Shown one piece after another: positions 6,965 to 12,245 of a stretch of DNA of 12,245 bases. The position numbers were made by a program, and so were the translations under genes. Positions within the stretch are counted from its first letter, which is position 1. The number at the start of each line of letters is the position of its first letter. The stretch lies in contig DHFK01000059.1 of the NCBI GenBank assembly GCA_002400365.1, positions 1-12,245 on the forward strand. The letters run 5' to 3'. The notes beneath the pieces were generated by a model that saw only the letters and a list, made by a program, of their open reading frames with translations, was not told the DNA's origin and searched no databases. The stretch comes from Anaerolineales bacterium UBA4826. Its GTDB lineage: Bacteria; Chloroflexota; Anaerolineae; UBA4142.

Positions 6965-6977
6965 TATCACTCCGTGA

Positions 6978-7018
6978 TTCGTGTTGCGTGTTCCGTCTTG
7001 CGGACACGCACCACGCAA
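6978..7018. repeat. Inverted heptamer-based repeat between korB and mrp
   Basis: 7-mer units such as TTGCGTG, TTCCGTC, TTGCGGA and CACGCAC are laid out as two complementary arms (6978-6995 and 7001-7018) with a 5-nt loop, one single-base bulge and one mismatch. The element fills most of the 62-bp korB-mrp gap. Its outer end lies next to the mrp ribosome binding site (GGAG, 6970-6973). It differs in sequence from the 1460-1555 element but has the same organisation. Confidence 0.7.
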
Positions 7019-7026
7019 TACTTGTC

Positions 7027-7935
7027 CTACATCACTGCCGCGCGAAACTCATCCCACGTTGCTCTACTATACCCACGCAGCGGCTGTTTGGCAAGCGCGC
7101 CGTTAGCCAGCGCGGCAACCTGCTCTTCGTACGTCGGTCGCTCGTCCACGTACAAGACACCCAGCGGAATACGGTCGCCCCATTCGTGCGCCTTGTTCAT
7201 CGCCGCGGCGTAATCGCGCGGATTATAGTTCGCGTCGTCGTCCAGTTTGTAGACGCGCGGGCGGTACCATTCGACCGTGTTGATGGGGTTGTAGATCACG
7301 CACGATTGCAGCACGTCCACGAGCGCGAATCCTTTGTGCGCAATCGCCTTGGCGAAGACCGCTGCCATGTGCTTGGGGTCGCCGGAGAACGCGCGCGCCA
7401 CAAACGTCGCGCCGCCGGCAATCGCCATGACGACCGGGTTGAACTCGACTTCGAGCGCGCCGTCCGGCGTCGTTGAGGAAATCCAACCCCGGGTGCTCGT
7501 CGGCGAGTACTGACCTTTGGTCAGCGCGTACACCTTGTTGTCCTCGACGATCATTGTGATGTCAGAGTTGCGGCGCAGCGCGTGCACGAAATGGCCCGCG
7601 CCGATGCCATAGCCGTCGCCGTCGCCGACGGTCGCGATCACTTTGAGATCGTGATTGGCGAGTTTCACGCCTTGCGCGATCGGCAGCGAGCGGCCGTGCA
7701 AACCGAGATAACCGTTGGCGTGGACATAGTCCGGTAGTTTGGACCCGCAGCCGATGCCGCTGACAAAGTATACGCGATGCGGCGGAATCTGCAACTGCGC
7801 GAGCGCTTGCTTGACCGCGCTGAGGATGCCATAGTCGCCGCAGCCGGGACACCACGTCACTTCGCGTTCGCCGTCGTATGTTTTGGGAAGCAGTCTAAAC
7901 TCTGGCATTACTTTTATAGTTGTCACGTCTATCAT
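7027..7935 (-). CDS. korB: 2-oxoacid:ferredoxin oxidoreductase, beta subunit (2-oxoglutarate type likely)
   Basis: 302 aa carrying the thiamine diphosphate-binding half of the enzyme, which interconverts a 2-oxoacid plus CoA with an acyl-CoA, CO2 and reduced ferredoxin. The TPP motif begins GDGDGYGIGAGHF (104-116) and ends at EDNKVYALTKGQ (131-142). Four cysteines match the [4Fe-4S] ligands of two-subunit enzymes: Cys29 and Cys32 in CPGCG, Cys63 in GIGCGSK, Cys212 in LQSCVIYNP. The length suits the KorB/two-subunit class. The ATG at 7935 was chosen because AGGAG (7945-7949) lies 9 nt upstream; the TTG at 7953 would put this site inside the gene. It follows korA by 21 bp as a transcriptional unit. 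2-Oxoglutarate is the most common substrate of this architecture, but pyruvate or a branched-chain 2-oxoacid cannot be excluded. Confidence 0.93.
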   Translation of the reverse strand: MIDVTTIKVMPEFRLLPKTYDGEREVTWCPGCGDYGILSAVKQALAQLQIPPHRVYFVSGIGCGSKLPDYVHANGYLGLHGRSLPIAQGVKLANHDLKVIATVGDGDGYGIGAGHFVHALRRNSDITMIVEDNKVYALTKGQYSPTSTRGWISSTTPDGALEVEFNPVVMAIAGGATFVARAFSGDPKHMAAVFAKAIAHKGFALVDVLQSCVIYNPINTVEWYRPRVYKLDDDANYNPRDYAAAMNKAHEWGDRIPLGVLYVDERPTYEEQVAALANGALAKQPLRGYSRATWDEFRAAVM

Positions 7936-7939
7936 CGTG

Positions 7940-7998
7940 GAATTCTCCTGCAAAATTCATGGGAACGCGCGGACGCGGAGGAATTCATTGGAACGCGC
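7940..7998. repeat. Direct repeat and hairpin at the korA/korB junction covering the korB RBS
   Basis: AATTCATGGGAACGCGC (7954-7970) is repeated 28 bp on as AATTCATTGGAACGCGC (7982-7998), 16 of 17 bases identical. Separately, 7940-7948 can pair with 7977-7986 (9 bp with one bulged base, 28-nt loop). This puts the korB Shine-Dalgarno in a stem with the last codons of korA. The repeat also encodes the C-terminal tail of KorA (NEFLRVRAFP). Confidence 0.6.
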
Positions 7999-9807
7999 AG
8001 GAACTCGCGCGCGTGCCTTTGCGGCTTGCGTGTTCATTCGCGCGACCGCGCGCGCGAGTTCTGCGCCGGTAAATGGACGACCGTCGTATTTCAGAATCTT
8101 GTCGTCCGGCGTGCGCCCGGTGTAGACGCGAACGACTTGCGCGAGTTGCGCGGTAGAATTGCCCTCTACGTCAATCAGGCGCTGCGCTTGCGCCAGTTCG
8201 TTGGCGAGCCGCGTCTCGTCGAGCGGATAAATGTCAATGAAATGCAGCGCGTTCGCCTCGATGCCCTCGGCGTTCAAGAGGTCCACGGCTTCGCGGATCG
8301 CATAGCGCGTGGCGCCCCAGCCCATCAGCGTGAGCGGCGCGTGCTTGGGACCGTACCACTCTGGCATCCGCATCTCTCGCTTCATCGCCTCGATCTTTTT
8401 CATGCGCTTGTCGTGCTGCGCGATGCGATTCGCCGGGTCTTCGTCCTCGATGCGACCGTATTCCGTATGCTCGTCGCTCGTCGCGGTGTACACCGCGTTG
8501 GGATGACCGGGCAGCGCGCGCGGCGAGATGCCATCGGCGGTCAGTGCGTAGCGTTTGTATTCGCCGGGCGTGAGTCGGTCCAGATCCGCGTCGGTCAAGG
8601 TCTTGCCGCGGTCAACGACGAACTCTTCGAACGGCATTTCTTCGACGCCGACGGAACGCGACGCGAACGCTTGAAACCCTTCGGTGAGAATCAGCACGGG
8701 GCATTGATATTTTTCCGCGAGGTTGAACGCGCGCGCGGTATCGGCGTAGCACGATGCGACGCCGCCGGGCGCGAGGACGATGCGCGGGAATTCGTCTTGC
8801 GACGCGTGCAGGAGGAATAGCAGATCGCCTTGCCCCGTGCGCGTCGGCATACCGGTTGACGGTCCCGGTCGCTGCGAATCCACGACGACGAGCGGCGTCT
8901 CGGTCATGCCCGCCATGCCCAGCGCCTCGACCATCAGCGAAAAGCCGCCGCCCGAGGTCGCGGTCATCGCGCGGACGCCGGTTTGCGCCGCGCCAATCGC
9001 GAACAGGATCGCGGCGAGTTCGTCCTCCGTCTGCTTGGTGACCAGGTTGAAGCGTTTGGCTTGCGCGGTCATGAACTCGATGATGCTCGTCGCCGGCGTC
9101 ATCGGGTACGCGCTGATGAACTTGCAGCCCGCCGCGATCGCGCCCAGCCCGATCGCCTGATTACCATTGAGGATCATCCGGTTCACGCCATCTGCCGGCG
9201 GAATCAATTTCCAAGCGAATTGATCGGCGGACTGGAGCGCTTGGTCGTACGCCCAACGCGCCATCGCCAGATTGGCGTCCGCGACCGCCGATCCTTTTTT
9301 CTTGCCGAAATTCTCTGCGATGACTTGCGCGATGCGCTCGAACGGCAAGCCGGTAATCGCGGCTGTTGCGCCGAGCGCGGCGGTGTTGAGCATCAGTTTC
9401 GCATGCTTGGGATCCATGCCCGCCGGTCGCCCGACTTCCAGCGCTTTCGCTTCGAAAGGAAATGCGAAAGCATGAACATTTCGCTCCGCCAACGCGGCAG
9501 CGTCAACCTTGAGCGCGGCGTCGTGAATGATCGCGCCGCCGGGGACGATTTCACGCAGGTGCTGCGCGATGGCTTGCTGGTTGAACGCGAGTACCAGTTG
9601 CGTCGCATCATCCGGCGCGTACACCGGCTTGTCGCTGACGCGCAGTTGATAAAAGTTATAGCCGCCGCGAATGCGGCTCATAAAGTCCTGGTTGGCGAAG
9701 ATCTGCAAACCGGCGCGGACCAGCGCGCGCGCGAAACCCGCGCCGCTCGTGTCCATGCCTTGACCGGCTTCGCCGCCGATCTTGATCGTCATGTTATTCT
9801 TGATCAC
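7957..9807 (-). CDS. korA: 2-oxoacid:ferredoxin oxidoreductase, fused gamma-alpha subunit
   Basis: 616 aa and the partner of the beta subunit encoded just downstream. The gamma domain (about 1-190) opens with IKIGGEAGQGMDTSG and RIRGGYNFYQLR. The alpha domain then has GNQAIGLGAIAAGCKFISAYPMTPAT (215-240), the TKQTEDELAA glutamate region (257-266), and SQRPGPSTGMPTRTGQGDL (311-329), which is diagnostic of the KorA/two-subunit class. A C-terminal transketolase-like domain (MGWGATRYAIREAVDLL) follows. The start is the GTG at 9807, with AGGAG 9 nt upstream (9817-9821); the ATG at 9792 is less well placed. The last dozen residues are encoded by a direct repeat and look like an added tail. It is the first gene of the minus-strand kor-mrp-TPR cluster. 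I found no convincing promoter in the 9808-9900 stretch. Confidence 0.93.
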   Translation of the reverse strand: MIKNNMTIKIGGEAGQGMDTSGAGFARALVRAGLQIFANQDFMSRIRGGYNFYQLRVSDKPVYAPDDATQLVLAFNQQAIAQHLREIVPGGAIIHDAALKVDAAALAERNVHAFAFPFEAKALEVGRPAGMDPKHAKLMLNTAALGATAAITGLPFERIAQVIAENFGKKKGSAVADANLAMARWAYDQALQSADQFAWKLIPPADGVNRMILNGNQAIGLGAIAAGCKFISAYPMTPATSIIEFMTAQAKRFNLVTKQTEDELAAILFAIGAAQTGVRAMTATSGGGFSLMVEALGMAGMTETPLVVVDSQRPGPSTGMPTRTGQGDLLFLLHASQDEFPRIVLAPGGVASCYADTARAFNLAEKYQCPVLILTEGFQAFASRSVGVEEMPFEEFVVDRGKTLTDADLDRLTPGEYKRYALTADGISPRALPGHPNAVYTATSDEHTEYGRIEDEDPANRIAQHDKRMKKIEAMKREMRMPEWYGPKHAPLTLMGWGATRYAIREAVDLLNAEGIEANALHFIDIYPLDETRLANELAQAQRLIDVEGNSTAQLAQVVRVYTGRTPDDKILKYDGRPFTGAELARAVARMNTQAAKARARVPARSNEFLRVRAFP

Positions 9808-9935
9808 ACTCTTTCTCTCCTGAATGATTGCCGCGTTAACTCCATCAAGCGATTCTAATACAATTTCAATTAAGCCGGCATAAGGATTTATGACGGCGCG
9901 TTAGAAGGGTGTTAGAAAAGAGCCAGTGATTACCT

Positions 9936-9964
9936 TTGACGCTCCGACGAATTCGCGCTAGAAT
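9936..9964 (+). promoter_or_regulatory. Sigma-70-type promoter ahead of the methylase relic
   Basis: TTGACG (9936-9941), a 17-bp spacer, then TAGAAT (9959-9964). Transcription would start near 9971, only about 9 nt before the GTG at 9980 and 21 nt before the ATG at 9992, so the message is nearly leaderless with no clear Shine-Dalgarno. The rest of the 9808-9979 gap holds the korA leader and a short GTTAGAA direct repeat (9900-9917), nothing else recognised. Confidence 0.75.
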
Positions 9965-9979
9965 AGCCCCACTCTGCAA

Positions 9980-10249
9980 GTGGTTAGCCAAATGGATGTT
10001 ATTGCGCCGCGCCAGATCAGTTTCCCTGCCGTCTTGATCTTCAAGCGTGACCTGCAACCGATCCACAATCTCAAGACGATTCTACGCGAGATGCGCGATT
10101 ACTTTGCGGGGAATGTCACCGGCATCACGCGCGATGAAGCCATCGCACAAACGATGTTGCGGCTACTGTTCTGCAAAATCCTTGATGAACAGGAAACCCG
10201 CGCCGACGAACTGGTCGAATTCGCCAAGCGCCCTACAGGGCGAAATTGA
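9980..10249 (+). pseudogene. N-terminal remnant of an N-6 adenine DNA methylase (HsdM-like)
   Basis: An 89-aa reading frame (GTG at 9980, or ATG at 9992). Its part IHNLKTILREMRDYFAGNVTG plus ITRDEAIAQTMLRLLFCKILDEQETRADELVEFA resembles the helical N-terminal domain of type I or fused N6-adenine methyltransferases. Similarity stops at about 10225, and the frame ends at TGA 10247-10249 without any S-adenosylmethionine motif (FxGxG) or NPPY/F catalytic motif. The next frame carries a target-recognition domain, so the catalytic middle appears to have been deleted with a frame change between 10189 and 10249. It keeps its promoter, so a short peptide could still be made. Family assignment is from memory of the domain and is moderately sure. 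Confidence 0.6.
10220..10244. repeat. Nested palindrome at the methylase deletion junction
   Basis: CGCCCT-AC-AGGGCG (10229-10242) is a perfect 6-bp inverted repeat with a 2-nt spacer. It is enclosed by a second inverted pair, TTCGCC (10220-10225) and GGCGAA (10239-10244), that overlaps it. It sits exactly where similarity to the methylase N-terminus ends and that to the recognition domain begins. Confidence 0.55.
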
Positions 10250-10848
10250 AACAACTAGAGCAGAGCGGCAGGTGCCGGCTCGTTTCAGTCGGCGACCTGG
10301 CGCAAGCCGGCGTGATCGAAATTCGGCGCGGCAATGAAATCGGCTCGCAGTTCTACGGCACCGGGGACGTACCGTTTGTGCGGACGACTGACATTGTGAA
10401 TTGGGAAATCAAGATGGACCCGGTCAAAGCAGTCGCGGAAGAGGTGTACGAACAGTATCGGCGGATGCAGGACGTGCGCGAGAACGATATTCTGTTCGTC
10501 AACGACGGAACATTCCTGATCGGGCGGACGGCGATGGTGACGCGACTGGATGCCAGGATCGTCATCCAGAGTCACTTGAAGAAGATTCGCGTTTTGAAAC
10601 CGGAGCAACTGAGCCCATTCTACTTGTTCTATCTGCTGAACTCGAATATCGTCCAAGAGCAAATCGCGGTCAAAACATTCACGCAAGCGACTCTTTCAAC
10701 GATCGGCCGTCGTTTGCTTGACATCGTGCTGCCGATCAGTAACGACCGCGCGGAGGTCGAACGCATCGCCGAGCAAGTGCGGCAAATCATCGAGCAGAAA
10801 ACCGTTCTGCGCGAGCGCTGCGTCCAGTTGGTCCAAGCGAGCGTCTAG
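10246..10848 (+). CDS. Target-recognition domain fragment (type I S-subunit / methylase C-terminus)
   Basis: 200 aa from a TTG at 10246; the frame is open upstream to 10189. GDLAQAGVIEIRRGNEIGS, VPFVRTTDIVNWEI (42-55), VRENDILFVNDGTFLIGRTAMV (77-98), HLKKIRVL and SPFYLFYLLNSN (123-134), then QATLSTIGRRLLDIVLPI, are the standard core of an HsdS-type target-recognition domain. It closes with a conserved helix, RAEVERIAEQVRQIIEQKTVL (168-188). It would read a DNA site for a methyltransferase, but no methyltransferase or nuclease domain is present nearby. It most likely is the C-terminal half of a fused methylase/specificity protein whose middle was lost; a free-standing half-S subunit is the alternative. 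The TTG start with no good ribosome binding site argues that it is not an independent gene. Confidence 0.7.
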   Translation: MKQLEQSGRCRLVSVGDLAQAGVIEIRRGNEIGSQFYGTGDVPFVRTTDIVNWEIKMDPVKAVAEEVYEQYRRMQDVRENDILFVNDGTFLIGRTAMVTRLDARIVIQSHLKKIRVLKPEQLSPFYLFYLLNSNIVQEQIAVKTFTQATLSTIGRRLLDIVLPISNDRAEVERIAEQVRQIIEQKTVLRERCVQLVQASV

Positions 10849-10875
10849 TGCAGGGATGCGCTTCGAGTCCATCCC

Positions 10876-10933
10876 AAAAACTACGACGACTTGTGTCCTC
10901 GGTGAGTCGTTGTTTGCGCGTGGTCACAAGTCG
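10876..10933 (-). terminator. Possible terminator for the 194-aa protein gene
   Basis: A perfect 9-bp inverted repeat, CGACTTGTG (10887-10895) and CACAAGTCG (10925-10933), with a long 29-nt loop. On the minus strand GTTTTT (10876-10881) comes shortly afterwards. A competing smaller hairpin, ACGACT/AGTCGT (10886-10891 with 10905-10910), uses the same left arm. The large loop makes this a weak call. This 90-bp gap between converging genes holds nothing else I recognise. Confidence 0.42.
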
Positions 10934-10939
10934 CTCCTC

Positions 10940-11524
10940 TCAAAACAATTCAAAGAAAGCATCGGTCCCCAACGCGGGAATTAGTCTTCGCGCCAACGGC
11001 TCGAGTTTCCCCGAATCGTGGAGGTCGAGCCAGCCATCAACCCAACTGCGATAGCACATCCGTTGCGCGCTAAAGATTCGCGTGTCCGTATCTCGAATAA
11101 TCAAGCGCAGGACTGGCGTGAACTGACTGTAGCGCTCCATTTCGGTGTCAATTCGTTCGCGCATCCCAGGATCGAGAATACCTATTCCTACGATTCGCGT
11201 CAAATCACTGGCATCAAGCCCCACGCGCGCGTATATTTCGATCCGATCATGCTTGACACGTGCTCGATAGTTGTGAGATTTGGGGTGGCGTTTCAAGATC
11301 GTTTCGACGATTGCCGCTTCGCGCGGCTGAATCAACCCAGGTCGCGCTTTGACGAGCGAAACAACTCCGTTCACGCTTTCGCTGATGGCGTATCCCTCTG
11401 GAATGCGCTTGACGGGCTCGCCTTTCAAATCACGCGCAAAAAAATAGCGTGGCTTGCCTGTCTTGGTCACTCCTTTGCAGAGATGGAAGGTAAATCCTTT
11501 GCGATTGGTATACGTGATGGACAT
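10940..11524 (-). CDS. Conserved protein of unknown function, 194 aa
   Basis: I recall close relatives only as unnamed proteins, so no function is given. The N-terminal half has MSITYTNRKGFTFHLCKGVTKTG followed by KPRYFFARD, then RIPEGYAISESVNGVVSLVKARP, a basic, beta-rich stretch. The middle (REAAIVETILKRHPKSHNYRARVKHDRIEIYA) looks like a compact alpha/beta unit. The C-terminus (YSQFTPVLRLIIRDTDTRIFSAQRMCYRSWVDGWLDL to LGTDAFFELF) is a separate conserved segment. There is no signal peptide, membrane helix or known catalytic motif; a cytoplasmic location is likely. The ATG at 11524 was chosen because GGGAG (11533-11537) lies 8 nt upstream; the TTG at 11545 would place that site inside the gene. 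A strong promoter lies directly upstream. Confidence 0.85.
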   Translation of the reverse strand: MSITYTNRKGFTFHLCKGVTKTGKPRYFFARDLKGEPVKRIPEGYAISESVNGVVSLVKARPGLIQPREAAIVETILKRHPKSHNYRARVKHDRIEIYARVGLDASDLTRIVGIGILDPGMRERIDTEMERYSQFTPVLRLIIRDTDTRIFSAQRMCYRSWVDGWLDLHDSGKLEPLARRLIPALGTDAFFELF

Positions 11525-11550
11525 CTCTATCTTCTCCCATGACAAACGCG

Positions 11551-11579
11551 ATTATAACCCTATTCGCGCGATCTGCCAA
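11551..11579 (-). promoter_or_regulatory. Sigma-70-type promoter for the 194-aa protein gene
   Basis: On the minus strand TTGGCA (11574-11579), a 17-bp spacer and TATAAT (11551-11556). Transcription would begin near 11544, about 20 nt before the ATG at 11524, leaving just enough leader for the GGGAG ribosome binding site. Confidence 0.75.
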
Positions 11580-11587
11580 TCTTGAGG

Positions 11588-11593
11588 TATAAT
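11588..11593 (+). promoter_or_regulatory. Candidate -10 box for the DUF6930-like gene
   Basis: A perfect TATAAT, 35 bp upstream of the ATG at 11629. No convincing -35 hexamer is found 16-18 bp upstream (that stretch is CG-rich). It lies within 10 bp of the -35 of the opposite promoter, so the two would compete for space. Confidence 0.5.
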
Positions 11594-11628
11594 TCATTCT
11601 GCCGATTCTCGAAATGAAAGGAGTGCGT

Positions 11629-12245
11629 ATGCCCCGCTCACCTGCGCGCGGCTTGTCTCAACTGCCGCGCGTGCCCCAAACCTGGTTCGTCGCGATCACA
11701 CAGCTGCGTACCTGGATCGCTCCGCCCAATGAAACGCCGTACCACCCGCACCTCATTCTGATCGTCAGCGCAGAGGAGGGAACGGTGCGCGGCTCGAACC
11801 TCGCGCCCAAACCGCCCACGCCGCGTCAGGTATGGGACACGCTCGCACAAGTGATGCAGCAGCCCGCGCCGCATAGTGGCGCGCGCGGCGTACCGCAAAG
11901 AATCGTCATCGCTGATCCCGCGCTTGCCAAAGCAATTCATCCCTTCTTCGCCGATGCCAAACTTGAAATTGATGTTTACGCGCAACCACTGCCCGACGAG
12001 GTGATGGAGATTATCCGCGATCTCGAAGACCACATGCGCGGCGGCATACCCGAACGTCCCGCGCTGCTCTCCGTCTCCGATGTCACGCCCGAACTCTTGC
12101 GCGGTTTCTATGCCGCCGCCGCCGCTTATTACCGCGCCGCGCCCTGGGTGCATCTCAATAACTATCAAGTGATCGCGCTGCGTCATCCCGCCGAGAAGGA
12201 ATATCGTTACGCGATGAGCATGGGACAAGGCGGCATCGAATATGG
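11629..12245 (+). CDS. DUF6930/DUF7309-like protein of unknown function (3' partial)
   Basis: An open frame of 205 codons from the ATG at 11629 with no stop before the window edge. AAAGGAG (11617-11623) lies 5 nt upstream. The protein begins MPRSPARGLSQLPRVPQTWFVAI; then YHPHLILIVSAEEGTVRGSNL, PTPRQVWDTLAQVMQQP, RIVIADPALAKAIHPFF and LEIDVYAQPLPDEVMEIIRDLE form an alpha/beta domain like DUF6930. After a short linker comes VTPELLRGFYAAAAAYYRAAPWVHL and YAMSMGQGGIEYG, the opening of the domain usually found behind it. Its function is unknown, and no active-site motif is recognised. The domain name is from memory and should be taken as likely, not certain. It is divergent from the 194-aa gene. 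Confidence 0.75.
   Translation, partial: MPRSPARGLSQLPRVPQTWFVAITQLRTWIAPPNETPYHPHLILIVSAEEGTVRGSNLAPKPPTPRQVWDTLAQVMQQPAPHSGARGVPQRIVIADPALAKAIHPFFADAKLEIDVYAQPLPDEVMEIIRDLEDHMRGGIPERPALLSVSDVTPELLRGFYAAAAAYYRAAPWVHLNNYQVIALRHPAEKEYRYAMSMGQGGIEY

Noticed and set aside
7777..8820. 347-aa plus-strand open frame opposite korB/korA
   Set aside because: Arg-rich composition, no ribosome binding site, fully antisense to conserved KorA/KorB sequence.
8983..9858. 291-aa plus-strand open frame opposite korA
   Set aside because: Antisense to the conserved alpha and gamma domains of KorA; no recognisable motif.
9808..9900. Promoter for korA
   Set aside because: TTGAAA and TAGAAT-like words occur on the minus strand but not at a workable spacing, so no promoter was called.
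10718..10984. 88-aa plus-strand frame running past the end of the recognition-domain fragment
   Set aside because: Ser/Lys-rich out-of-frame shadow of the recognition domain continuing into the terminator region; no start signal.
11638..12228. 196-aa minus-strand open frame
   Set aside because: It is the complement of the DUF6930-like gene, which has a good ribosome binding site and family-like sequence on the plus strand.

Overview
The window looks like a fragment of a Chloroflexota genome (Anaerolineae-like). This is inferred from a GC-rich sequence with strongly GC-biased codons, a Thr/Pro-rich lipoprotein with 'TPTP' linkers, a fused two-subunit 2-oxoacid:ferredoxin oxidoreductase, and dispersed 7-bp tandem repeats of the kind also known from filamentous cyanobacteria. 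No rRNA, tRNA, IS element or CRISPR array was found. Coding density is high and no stretch above 300 bp lacks a gene.

Layout. (1) Positions 2-1063 (+) hold the C-terminal part of glutaminyl-tRNA synthetase, whose 5' part lies outside the window. It converges on (2) a minus-strand cassette, 3882 down to 1114: a lipoprotein with four Ig-like domains, an RsbW/SpoIIAB-type anti-sigma kinase and a STAS-domain anti-anti-sigma factor. The cassette has a strong promoter (3973-4000), a highly structured leader, and a terminator at 1083-1124. (3) A long minus-strand cluster runs from 9807 down to 4045: korA, korB (2-oxoacid:ferredoxin oxidoreductase), an Mrp/ApbC-type Fe-S carrier ATPase, a small TPR protein and an aspartase/fumarase-family lyase. 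(4) A plus-strand region (9936-10848) has a good promoter in front of what looks like the remains of a DNA adenine methyltransferase/specificity gene that lost its catalytic middle. (5) A divergent pair is driven from a compact two-way promoter region at 11551-11593: a conserved uncharacterised 194-aa protein on the minus strand, and the start of a DUF6930-like protein on the plus strand, cut by the window end.

How the genes fit together. KorAB (2-oxoglutarate or related 2-oxoacid oxidation or reductive synthesis with ferredoxin) needs a [4Fe-4S] cluster and sits next to an Fe-S carrier. The lyase delivers or consumes fumarate, so the cluster reads as a C4/C5 dicarboxylate (TCA-linked) unit. 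The lipoprotein/RsbW/STAS cassette reads as a partner-switching regulator tied to the cell envelope.

The most unusual signals are non-coding: two heptamer-based inverted repeats (1460-1555, 6978-7018), a direct repeat at the korA/korB junction whose fold would mask the korB ribosome binding site, and two terminator-like hairpins placed just in front of genes rather than behind them (3904-3945 and 5467-5497).
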